From positions 78,869,922 through 78,933,921 of the forward strand of contig NC_089584.1 in NCBI RefSeq assembly GCF_019320115.1: a stretch of 64,000 nt of DNA, written 5' to 3'. The notes below the pieces were generated by a model, which had not been told where the DNA came from, made no database searches, and saw nothing but the letters and a program-made list of their open reading frames with translations. Of the stretch, positions 23,218 to 32,985 are shown in pieces. Source of the DNA: Miscanthus floridulus (lineage: Eukaryota > Streptophyta > Magnoliopsida > Poales > Poaceae). Each line of letters opens with the position of its first letter. The stretch's first letter is position 1. The translations under genes were made by a program, and so were the position numbers.

Positions 23218-25902
23218 TGTGGCAGAACCTCCTAAGTTATAGGGCCCACATGCACCCGTCACTGTCCGACGACCTTTGACATTTATGCATATGTTTCCAT
23301 TAACTTAAAAAGACTGTCGGGTGTCCTCGGGGAACCCCGAATCATCCACCAATTTCCGAGCAGGATCACGTTACATAGTCATTGCAGTATTACAACATTT
23401 ATTCAAATATCAATACCAGAGTAAAAATAGCGGAAGTCTTACAATAACATAATTTACAAAACAGTAATTTCAAACCTCGCAACTAGGTTCGATGTTTATT
23501 ACAAAACAAAATAGTGGAGTGGCATTATAATATAATACAAAACACACAAGGAGATTGCCCTGCCCAAGGGCCACACATTACTTCTCGTCATCGCATTGAA
23601 CAACAGTCATGCAGCACGGTCCAAGCAGACCTGCTCATGAGCCTCACCTGCAACAAGGGGTCAACGAACCCTGAGTACAAAAGTACTCAACAAGACTTAA
23701 CCGAAATGAAAACTGATAAGACTCAGGAATGCAGGCTCAGGGATTCAAGGTATGGTTTTAGCAATAATCAAAGTTATTTCGCGTAAAAGCTCTTTAATAA
23801 AATTCTTTACTTCAAAGGTAAAACTTTATAAGTACCCACATATGAATCTGCCATGATCCGTAATGAGATCATGAACTTCATATCAATCTTTCTTGCAAAC
23901 CTTTCTCAAGTTCTAATTATTAATACTACGATGATGAACAGTGAGTTGAGTCTCCATAACCGAGGAGCAACGACGATTCGAACCGATTATAAACCCAGCT
24001 GGGAATTCCAGACCACACGACATATGCAGGTCCCTGACCTACATATATCAACCTACCCTCGGATCCTCTAAAACAAGAACGGGTCCGCGCCACCCGAGAA
24101 TACAGTACTCCACCAATCCAGCCCATAGCCAGATGGGTACACGCTATTCCCGCCATCTCTCCACTCCCAGTGCGCGAGTAGCCATTCTCATAATAGAATT
24201 GCCAAGTTCAGGCTTACCAGAGTATGTGGTTAGTACTACAAATTCTCACCTCATGCAATTCAACAACGGACGTGCCTTAATCGACACAGGCGGAAAGAAC
24301 CCGCTCACAAGACCTCCATGTCTTGTGGCTCACACACACCGAGTCCGCCCGGTCTAGATTTATTACTCCACATTCCCATATCACATGCTAACATAAGTAA
24401 CCAAGGTTCCATTTAAAACCTGCAGGTGGCAGGTAATCACCCGACTTTCATCGTTCTACGCATAGCTAAGCAAAACTAGGCATATACGAGTTTTAAAACT
24501 AGTAATATGGTAAATATGGAATAACAAGGGTGGTAATGCATCAATTAGGCTCTTACTTAACTCCTAATCACTTAATGCAGTAACGGAAAGCAAAAGCGAA
24601 ATTAATTTGTAAAACACAAGGTAGGGTTGTATGCATCCAGGGCTTGCCTTCGTTGACGGAAAAGTCCGGCTCCTGCGACGTTTCACAAGTATTCGATCCG
24701 ACCTCAACAGACGGATTAACCTCCTCAACAACTTGATTAACTACCACGTGTTCACCTTCGTTACTACACGTAATAACAATACCATGTTTAACATGATGCG
24801 GAATACGAAACATGATGCTCGATGATGGATACAAAATTAAGAATTTGAATACAACTTTCCTTCGCGGTACAGTTGCAAGTCAAACCAACTAAACCTTTCT
24901 CACAACACCCAAATCAATTGCCAAGGATCATTAACAACTAGTGGCCCAAGGTCATCACTCAATCCAAAATTTCAAACAAAACCTAAATCATTAAAGGTTA
25001 CTATTTGCTTTTATGAATTAATTATTTAATTCAAAATTATCAATAAATCAACTTATTCTAATTGAGCTTAAAATTTTTGTAAATATTCATTACATGATAA
25101 CTAAGTGGCAAAACAAATTTCATAATTTTTGGACAAGTAAATAAGCCTAGAAAAATCATGGAAAATCATTTATTAATTAATTGAGCAATTTTTATCATAC
25201 CCCAAAAATACTGAAAATCAATATTTCAAATTTTTGTCACATAATATACATCATAGAGAATTCACACAAAAATTTCATAATTTTTGGAGCTCTAAATAAT
25301 TCTACACAAAAATAACAAATTATAGCACTATTCATTTAATTCTGAAAAATAGAAAATCCACACAGAACGCTGAGTCACTGACAACCGGGTCCCACTTGTC
25401 ATCTTCTACCTCGCGCTTTGACCACGGCGACACGCGCGCTGACCGGCGAAAAACTCGCCGACGGCGAGCTCAATGGCGACGACCAAGGTACTGAAATGAC
25501 CCCCTACACCCCTACGCGTCGATTGGTGGGCACAATCGGGACCAATTACAGCGGCGCATGAGCATGACGACGGCCATGGCGGACACGGCAGCGCGGCTGG
25601 CGCTATGCCGGCAATAGGAGCTCGGTAACGATGAAACAAACAACTTGGGTAGAACCAGGAGCTCACCCCCGAACACACTGGAGTCGCTGGCCAAGCCTGA
25701 GAAGCAACGGAGACACGTTCGACGGTCACAGCGGTCACGGCGGAGCAAATTTCGACGACGGCGATGCTCCGGCGACTGCGGTGGAGAAAATGGTCAATCA
25801 ACCGGCATCTCGGTTCTTATAACGCGACTCAGAAGCTCAAGGAAGCTGCGCTGTGGCCTTCACCGTGCCAGCGCGACGCCAAAGACGGCCACGACCACGC
25901 CT
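23218..25902 (-). repeat. Tekay-like element M, 5' LTR (cut by gap)
   Basis: Nearly identical to 13819-16816. It lacks about 310 bp corresponding to 16404-16715; the joint at about 25805 has CGG microhomology. Its last roughly 600 bp are missing where the assembly gap starts. Many differences from the other LTR are single-base length changes in homopolymers, densest near the gap. The LTR-internal ORF is frameshifted here (88 codons remain at 24568-24834). Confidence 0.85.
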
Positions 25903-26002
25903 NNNNNNNNNNNNNNNNNNNNNNNNNNNNNNNNNNNNNNNNNNNNNNNNNNNNNNNNNNNNNNNNNNNNNNNNNNNNNNNNNNNNNNNNNNNNNNNNNN
26001 NN
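25903..26002. other. Assembly gap (100 N)
   Basis: Exactly 100 N, a size conventionally used for gaps of unknown length. Left of it is an unfinished Tekay-like LTR, right of it is mid-exon hnRNP sequence, so the real missing DNA must be larger than 100 bp. Confidence 0.97.
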
Positions 26003-26003
26003 T

Positions 26004-26522
26004 GAGATCAAGAAGGCAGAACCAAAGAAACCCTCTAACCAACCACTTGATAGCGAACCTAGGGGCCGTCCATATGCAGACAGTTATGATGGATTTGGCA
26101 GCCCTTACAATTATGGTGGTAGTTTTGGTCCTTATAGATCACCTGGAAGTTTTGGCGCTAGGCCTGGAGGTTACAATAGTGCTTATGGTCCTGGTGATTA
26201 TGGTAGCGGCTATGCTACTTATGGTGGAGCATTAGTAGGATACCGTGGAGAGCCCTCCCTTTATTCTAGTCGCTATGGTAGCACTTACGGAGGCAGCTTT
26301 GGTGATGGGTATGGTGGTGGCAGTTATGCCGGTGGATTAGCTGGTGCATATGGGCGTGATGCCGGGGGCTATAGTGGTTCTAGCTATGGTCCTAGTTATG
26401 ATTCTTCAGGGGCTAATACTGGTGCTGGGTTTGGCACCGGTGGACTCTATGGTGCTAGGACAGGCTATGGTAGCACTGGTGGCAGTGGTGCTGCTGGTCG
26501 TTACCATCCATATGGAAGATAG
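26004..26522 (+). CDS. hnRNP-type RNA-binding protein, C-terminal part
   Basis: The open frame emerges from the gap with Glu-Ile-Lys-Lys-Ala-Glu-Pro-Lys, the typical last strand of RRM2 in plant Musashi/hnRNP A/B-like proteins. It continues with a long Gly/Tyr/Ser-rich domain and ends in Tyr-Gly-Arg before TAG at 26520-26522. About 172 codons are visible. Such proteins have two RRMs that bind pre-mRNA in the nucleus, and a low-complexity tail that mediates protein contacts and condensation. Both RRMs would lie in or beyond the gap. The tail has no stop or frameshift, which suggests a functional gene. The first base, 26003, is the last base of a split codon. Confidence 0.82.
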   Translation, partial: EIKKAEPKKPSNQPLDSEPRGRPYADSYDGFGSPYNYGGSFGPYRSPGSFGARPGGYNSAYGPGDYGSGYATYGGALVGYRGEPSLYSSRYGSTYGGSFGDGYGGGSYAGGLAGAYGRDAGGYSGSSYGPSYDSSGANTGAGFGTGGLYGARTGYGSTGGSGAAGRYHPYGR

Positions 26523-27120
26523 AAAATCACCAGTGCTGCTGTTTGCTAGAGAAGCTTCCAGAAGATCAATTCTAGATGTGTGCTCAAGAGATCATCTGCA
26601 TTTAAAAGATCCACTGAAGTTCAATATGCTCAGTTTTCTGTATTAATTAGGAAGTACAGTTAGATCAACTTGTAGAAATTTAAACCATTGTTTTAGTATT
26701 TGGAATTGGAATTTAAGCATACTTAATATGGGTATGCACTTTTATAGATAGAAAACTTAGTGACTTGTTAAAGCCAGCTGCTAGTATATGCATGTGTTCT
26801 TTGTTAGTATAGTTTGCTTTGTGTTTACGAATACTATGGAGTGCTCTAACTTAACCTAAGGGGCGAACGCCGCTGCCAGTTTCTTTACTGTAGTTACAGA
26901 AGTGTTGCCTTGTTTCTTTATCTTTATTATCTGTATCTGCGAGTCTGCATAGGATATTTGTTTGGAGTTCGATGGATTAAGTTGTACTTAGAGCTAGATT
27001 GGTCTTTTTATACAGTGGTTCACATGCTTTCACGTGAAGCTTTGACGCTGTTATTAAATGATATATTGCCACCGGTGTTCATGTCTTTATGCCGATGCTG
27101 ATGTTTTTCCCTTTCACCAT
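26523..27120 (+). other. hnRNP 3' UTR
   Basis: T-rich sequence after the stop fits a plant 3' UTR. I cannot point to one clear polyadenylation signal. Open frames at 26344-26646 and 26910-27101 are out-of-frame shadows or chance. Confidence 0.4.
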
Positions 27121-28270
27121 GTTGGTGATTTGAATATCATCACCTTCGTAATTACATCTTAATTACATTGGGGCAGCAGCATCGTTCTACATCCGTTCAG
27201 GCAGTTCTGAGGGCTCGTTTGGCCATCTTCCTCAACGGTAGCAGCACTGTACAGTACAGTAACAGAGGACTTCTTCTCTGCCCTGGGTAAAATGAACTGT
27301 GGAAGCAAAGCCGGTGAAGCCATGCTACCGTACGAACGTGCCGAAAACATACATTTTAAATGAACTGTGTACGTGCCAAGAACGTGTCCAACATACATGA
27401 AACTCTACGTGTGTGCGTGTATATATATACAAATCTTTATGTGGCCACTTTACATATTTTTAACTGAGTATATAATATGAGCTATGTACAATTTTAACAT
27501 GACTCGGATCATAAATTTTTTGACCAATTTTAAGACAAAATATCAAAACCAACTAAAATATAAAATAACTTCATCAATATGTAAATAGAATAAAGTAGTT
27601 ACTAAGGGTATTCGATTCAAAAAAATCTGTACATTTTTAGCAAAAGGTAAAAACAAAACTAAAATAGCAGTGTATTCACGTTGAGCCGAAAAGGAAGGGG
27701 GTCATTCGCACGGAAAAGGGTGGTGCCGTGCTGGATTATTTCTTCCGTTACTTGAGGATTTGATCGAGTTTCTTTTTTTCTTTTCTCATATTAATTAATT
27801 AGCTACTCTCTCTGTCAACGAAAGAATGTAATTCTCGTTTTTCGAGAAATAGTTCTCATCAGCTAATTTTCTTTGTAGCATGCGTTTGATCTTACTGTCT
27901 TCATCATAACACAATCTAAGTTAAAACGACCTTGTAATCTGTTTTGTTCTTTATTAGGGTATAACTAATAAAAACATACTACTCATGCTAGTAGAAATTT
28001 GGTTCGATGCTTTTGAAGAGGAATTTGATGTGCTACTTGTCTACTGTTCCAGGCAATTGTTTGGTAAAGTATGGGCAAATATGGTCAGGAAGCAATGATA
28101 AAATGTGGAATATGGACAGAAAGGGCATGCAGAAAATTGGACCTGATTTTTTTTTTGAGCAAAAGAAAATTGGGCCTGAAGGAAGGACATGCAGAAAATT
28201 GGGCCTGGATGGGCTGGCCTCCACAAATTCTTTCTAACAGAAGAAGCCCGACCACTATAGCATCCGACTT
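27121..28270. other. Intergenic, AT-rich; possible Stowaway MITE
   Basis: No gene is supported. Around 27801-27850, ctactctctctgtcaacgaa followed by aatgtaattctcgttttt resembles a degraded Stowaway (ctccctccgt) end, but I could not find the partner terminus. A short direct repeat, acatgcagaaaattgg(g/a)cctg, occurs near 28127 and 28188. Confidence 0.35.
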
Positions 28271-28274
28271 CTCT

Positions 28275-28283
28275 AAACCCTAG
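28275..28283 (+). promoter_or_regulatory. telo-box (aaaccctag)
   Basis: aaaccctag lies about 50 bp upstream of the visible PPR reading frame. Telo-boxes are common in promoters and leaders of plant genes for organelle and translation functions, so this fits the PPR gene's 5' region. Confidence 0.5.
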
Positions 28284-28325
28284 TAGCACTGGCTCTGGTC
28301 GCTATCGAGTATCGACTCTGTTTAG

Positions 28326-29235
28326 CTCCGCACCTCCGCGCTGCTCGGCACCATCACGTCGCCCACTACCGCGCACCTGAACGCGGTCCTCGGCCCACTC
28401 CTGCGGCGCCGCCGCCTGGCCGGGCTCGTGCCCTCCATCATCGCCGCGCATGCCGCCATCCCGCGGGACGCCGTCACGGACAGCATCCTCGCGAAGTCGC
28501 TCTGCCTCACCTCCGGCGCCGACTCCGCGCTCCACCTCCTCCGGGAGCCTTCGTCGGGGGCGCCGCCGTCGCTCCAGCTCTTCACAGCCATCATCGACTC
28601 CTTCTACAAGCAACACCTCCCGCACCGCGCCGAGGAGCTGTGGCGGGCCATGGTCCAGCAGGACCACGGCATCGCCCCCGACACCGCTGCCTACAACGCC
28701 CGGTTCACCTACAAGTCCGCCAACGGCACCGTGGAGGAGGTCAAGGAGCTGATCCACGTTCATGCGCGAGGAGGCCGGGCTCCGGCCGGATCTCGTGTCC
28801 TACAACGCGCTGATGCAGGCGATGGCGAGGCACAACAAAGTGGATGAGACGGTGGAGGTGTACCGCAGCCTGGAGGCCGGGGAGGAGGCGGACGTGGCGC
28901 CGGACTGCGCGACGTATACTTGCGTGGTGGGCGCGCTGTGTGGCGCGGGGCGGTGGTCGGAGGCGGAGGACGTGTTCTACGCGGGAGTGAAGCGCCGGAA
29001 GGTGACTGACCTCGGAACGGCGCGTGTCCTGGTGCGCGGTCTCAAGGACGCTGGCAAGGGGCGAGCGGCGAGGCGGGTGGCGGTCGGTCTGCGCAAGAAG
29101 TTCCCCGAGCAGTTCGACGGGCCGTGGAGGGAGCTTGAGGAGGCGGCCGGGCTGAACTCCTCCGGGAAGGAGGATGATGATGTGGAAGACGGAGCCGACG
29201 AGATGCCTGCGGTGACAAGGGCCGCCGCGGCGTGA
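28326..29235 (+). pseudogene. P-class PPR protein, one frameshift
   Basis: GC-rich frame encoding helical pentatricopeptide repeats, which bind organellar RNA in mitochondria or plastids. Visible repeats include blocks around Leu-Phe-Thr-Ala-Ile-Ile-Asp (28575), Ala-Tyr-Asn-Ala (28690), Val-Ser-Tyr-Asn-Ala-Leu-Met (28795) and Ala-Thr-Tyr-Thr-Cys-Val-Val (28910). An acidic tail precedes TGA at 29233-29235. The frame in use from 28326 is lost at about 28757-28760 by one extra base (cacgttcatgcg), and the rest continues in the next frame from about 28762. The frame is closed by TAG at 28323, so the N-terminus with its targeting peptide is missing or shifted. The product resembles short mitochondrial PPR proteins of about 400 residues, but is not assigned further. 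The single lesion may be a sequencing error. Confidence 0.75.
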
Positions 29236-29837
29236 GCGTTCGTGGCAACTGGCAATTTGGCGATTTTTTCGGTTTTAAAGGGCAGCGTTGGATGATCAAT
29301 CAAATAAGCAAATTCACAATACTACAAGAGCATTTGAGTATTAGCTACTTCATCTTTTTTTTTGGTGCTTTGATAAATTTACTCATTTATTAATAGCACT
29401 ATAGTCTAGTATTAATCTTCTAGATTTCGTTGTTTCTTAATGCCACGCCTTCCAATACTAAGCATCTTAGAGCTTAGAATTCGGATTGTGTAATGCCGAC
29501 GGTGAGGGAGGCGCAGCTTGAGGCGCCAGCGGCCCTGCTTCCGAGATCAATCCCTCGCCAAGATCCGTCTTGTGGCCCGAGAGGGCATCGGTTCCTTGAA
29601 CTCGTGGTCGGCGCCATCGCTTCTTCGCTTCTTGCCAAGATCCGTTCGCCGCCGGCAACTGGACGCGCGCCTCCGCCTTGTGCTGCTACTCTTCTGTGTG
29701 GGCGTGGTGTCACCACCATCCGGATCCAATGGCTGCTAGCCTGCTACAGCAACCGCCACCAAGTACGCGCCCCGTTCCTTCGGAGAACGAAATATGCGCT
29801 CGCTATGCTTCTCCGTGTCCTGGCTACCGGTGGATGA
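29236..29837. other. Spacer, nothing recognised
   Basis: AT-rich up to about 29460, then GC-rich. Overlapping open frames on both strands at 29467-29875 conflict with one another and none has recognisable protein content. Confidence 0.4.
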
Positions 29838-30098
29838 CCTTGTGCCAGGGATGTTTTCCAACCGAATTCGTTTAGAGGGGTTGAGATCTGTTCGTATCCG
29901 AGTCCGGATATCCAACATCCGATATCGTATCCGTATCTGAATACTCAAATCGCATATTTATGATGTCGATATCCAATCGTATGCTATCCGACATAGTTGA
30001 CACTATTCGTATTCGAATCCGAATCCGGACAGAAATATGAAAACAAATGTAATATCGGTGATATCCGTCCGTATCCGATCCATTTTCATCCCTTGTGC
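29838..30098. mobile_element. hAT-like MITE with 8-bp duplication
   Basis: The direct repeat ccttgtgc flanks the element at 29838-29845 and 30091-30098, the 8-bp target duplication expected of hAT transposons. The left end is cagggatgtttt, and the right end cattttcatc(cc) is its near complement, with a few terminal bases apparently lost. The interior (29880-30080) is packed with tatccg/cggata words such as gtatccg and gatatcc, a subterminal repeat style seen in hAT elements. It has no coding capacity. Confidence 0.7.
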
Positions 30099-30243
30099 TA
30101 TCTTCTCTGAGGACAAATTGGGTATCGAGCATCAATGCTGGATCTGCTGCTGCGACGTGGAATCTCAAGAATCGGATTATGTTGTGTAGTCGTCTGGATG
30201 ATGTCGTTTGACAACGTTTTCACTTTTCAGTTCAATTTTTCGG

Positions 30244-30918
30244 ATACAAAATAATTTAACAACAACAACAACAAAGTCTTTAAGTCTTAAATAAATTAAG
30301 GTAAGCTAGAGTTGAAACCCAGCAGAAGTTATAAGGTTCAGACAAATGAATAACTGTTTTCCAAGCACTCCTTTCTAAGGCTAAGTCTTTAGGTATATTC
30401 CATCCTTTCAAGTCTCCTTTTATTGCCTCTACCCAAGTCAACTTCGGTCTTCTTCTGCCTCTCTTCACGTTACTATCCTGGTTTAGGATTCCACTACGCA
30501 TCGGTGTCTCTGGAGGTCTCCGTTGGACATGTCCAAACCATCTCAACCTGTATTGGACACGCTTTTCTTCAATTAGTGCTACCCCTAATCTATCACGTAT
30601 ATCATCGTTCCGAACTCGATCCCTTCTTGTATGACCGCAAATCCAACGCAACATACGCATTTCCGCGACACTTATTTGTTGAACATGTCGTCTTTTCGTA
30701 GGCCAACATTCTGCACCATACAACATAGCAGGTCTAATCGCTCTCCTATAAAACTTACCTTTTAGCTTCTGTGGTACCCTTTTGCCACATAGGACCCCAG
30801 ATGCTTGGTGCCACTTCATCCATCCTGCTTTGATTCTATGGCTAACATCTTCATCAATATCCCCATCTCTCTGTAGCATTGGTCCTAAATATCGAAAGGT
30901 AATACAAAATAATTTAAC
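30244..30918 (-). mobile_element. 5'-truncated LINE insertion with 17-bp TSD
   Basis: The 17-bp direct repeat ATACAAAATAATTTAAC is at 30244-30260 and 30902-30918. Between them, on the minus strand, is the C-terminal part of a LINE ORF2 ending at 30280, then a short leader and a (GTT)n tail (complement of 30261-30274). This structure is diagnostic of target-primed reverse transcription with 5' truncation. Confidence 0.92.
30280..30901 (-). CDS. LINE ORF2 C-terminal fragment
   Basis: About 205 codons are open from the truncation point to the stop at 30280. Content matches the region after the RT domain in plant L1-type ORF2: Phe-Arg-Tyr-Leu-Gly at the start, Tyr-Gly-Ala-Glu-Cys-Trp, Met-Leu-Arg-Trp-Ile-Cys-Gly, Arg-Trp-Phe-Gly-His-Val and an Arg-Gly-Arg-Arg-Arg-Pro basic segment. 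The catalytic RT core and endonuclease are missing through 5' truncation, so it is non-functional. The lack of internal stops suggests recent insertion. Confidence 0.85.
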
Positions 30919-31829
30919 TTGGTAATTAATTTAAGACCTAGTCATGCATATGACAACTGAGAATCGCAGGAATTTGATTCTGTAGCGCCACTTGATCCGA
31001 GACATGAAGTTTTCTTTTCCTATGAAAGGCTTGTTTTCCTTTATGAAATATGAAAGAAATAAAACATCCAATTTAAGCTCTTAATTTTTCCCTACATGTA
31101 AATAGAGAGATGAGCAATTCCTTTTAATGAGAACGGAGAGAGAACATTTTTATGTTCTTGTGTTCTAAAAACACCTATTTTTATAAAAATTTTATGTTTT
31201 TTATTTTTTATTCCTCTGTTCTAAATATGCTCTAACTGATGGGATCCATACAATCCACGCTAGTGGATTCAATCAGCCCTAGGTCATTTACTCATTTGGG
31301 CTTCAATAATGCTCCCACGCAGGCGGGCGTCCGTTCGGACGCCACACACCCCACTCTACCAAGATGCTGTCTTCCCCCGCCGTGCACCCTATCTCATGTC
31401 GCTCGCTCCACGTTTTCGCTTGTCGCCCCCTAGCCGTGCCTCTCACTCCCGTCTAACGCCCCCTACACCCGCGACGCTCGCTCCCGCTCTGTTGTGCGCG
31501 CCGCTTGCTCCCGCGCCACCGTGCGCGCCGCCGGCTCTGCTCCCCCTTCTAACCCTTCCCACCTCTTAGTCTCTCTCTCTCGCGTCCATTGGCAGCAAAG
31601 CGCCTCCCCCCTCTTCCCCAACCCTAGTGCCGTCGGGATGCCTCGCCGCCGCGGGGCGCTGCCGCTACCCTTGCTGATGGCTGCTAGGAGCACGTGTCGG
31701 GCGCCTCAGGTCATCCCCGACCGAGCCAAGGGCACCCACAAGCGCAGTCGGTGCTGGTGGGGCTCGTGCGTCACCGGCTCCCACCCCAACGGCCAGAATC
31801 AACAGGTCCCGGGCCTCCCCTCACATATG
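30919..31829. other. Spacer; GC-rich unrecognised block
   Basis: AT-rich sequence to about 31230, then a GC-rich, pyrimidine-heavy block (31320-31830) with several overlapping open frames and no recognised domain. It may be part of the same transposable element as the repeat at 31830-32200. Confidence 0.35.
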
Positions 31830-32200
31830 GTGTAAATATATGTTTAAAGTGTTTTAGATGTTTAGAGGTATGTTGCAAGTGTTTTATGTGAATGTTACAA
31901 AAGTTGATCGGGATGTTGCACATGTTGCAAGTGTTTCAGAGGTATGCACATGTTGCAAGTGTTTCATCTGTTTCAGACGTATGTTGCAAGTGTTTTGATG
32001 TGGATGTTGCATATGTTTCACACATCTGTTGCAAGAGTATGTTCGAAAATGTTTCATATGTTTCAGTATTATGTTGTAGCAAGTGTTTCCATGTTGCAAG
32101 TTGCAAATGTTTTTATCTAGATGTTGCATATATTTCCACATATGTTGTAAGTGTATGTTCGAAATGTCAGACATATGTTGCATTCAAGTGTTTCATGTTG
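31830..32200. repeat. Degenerate gttgcaagtgttt repeat
   Basis: About ten imperfect copies of an approximately 30-50-bp word centred on tgttgcaagtgttt(c/t)a, alternating with gatgttgca(t/c)atgtttca. The open frames across it on both strands come from the repeat. Confidence 0.75.
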
Positions 32201-32295
32201 TTTGTAGAGTCACGGGGGCGCGATGAGTAATGGGCGCACGGCCTGGGTGTCGGGGGATGGGACGTGATGAGTCGAGGGCCTACGGTCGGGGCGAG

Positions 32296-32985
32296 TGTAG
32301 GGTCGAGCTGGCGGACTAGAGGGGGGTGAATAGTCCTTTCTAAAACTTAATCACGTCGGCTAACCGATATAAGTGAGAAATTAAAACTATCGGTCTCGCC
32401 AAGACTACAACTCTCTATCTAAGTTCTCAAGCACCTTATAAAGATTCTAATTAGGCAACAAAGGTGTTGGGCAAGCTAGAGCTCACCTAACCAATTCTAG
32501 GAGCAAGGTCACACAAACCTACTCCACTAGTACTTCAAGCACTGGAGAGCTCCTACACATGCTAGTAGCAAAAGCACAAAGCTCCTAAGCTCATTAGCAA
32601 TGCTTAATAACAAGGCAACTAATGCCAAATTAGAGAGCACAAATTACTTAGCTACACAAACTAAGCAATGCGACTAACAAGGTTACTCAAACTGAATTAA
32701 TCATGTAAGGAAGCTACTTCTATGCTACACAAGCAAGAAGGTAACTAGCAAGCTACACAAGCCAACTAATTACAAGAGCAACTACATAAGCACAATGTAT
32801 GTGAAAGTAAATACAAGCTTGTGTAACGGGGATGCAAACCAATGGAAAGACAAGGTTGACACGATGATTTTCTCCTGAGGTTCACTTGGTTGCCACCAAG
32901 CTACGTCCCTGTTGTGTCGACCGCTCACTTGGTGGTTCGGCGGCTAAGAGGTGTTGCACGAACCTCGTCCACACGTTGGACATCG
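32296..32985 (-). repeat. LTR A, copy 2, first part
   Basis: Starts tgtagggtcgagctggcggactagagg and is closely similar to 61252-61940. It is interrupted after catcg (32981-32985) by the plus-strand Tekay-like element and resumes at 45977. It contains ctacacaagc-type quasi-repeats. Confidence 0.85.

Noticed and set aside
25645..26235. Open frames running through the N gap
   Set aside because: Artefacts of translating N; LTR sequence on one side and hnRNP on the other are different units.
28302..28763. 153-codon minus-strand ORF
   Set aside because: Shadow of the GC-rich PPR gene; the plus strand has PPR motifs.
31239..31835. Overlapping ORFs in the GC-rich block as a gene
   Set aside because: Conflicting frames, Pro/Ala/Ser-rich composition and no domain; probably transposon or leader sequence.
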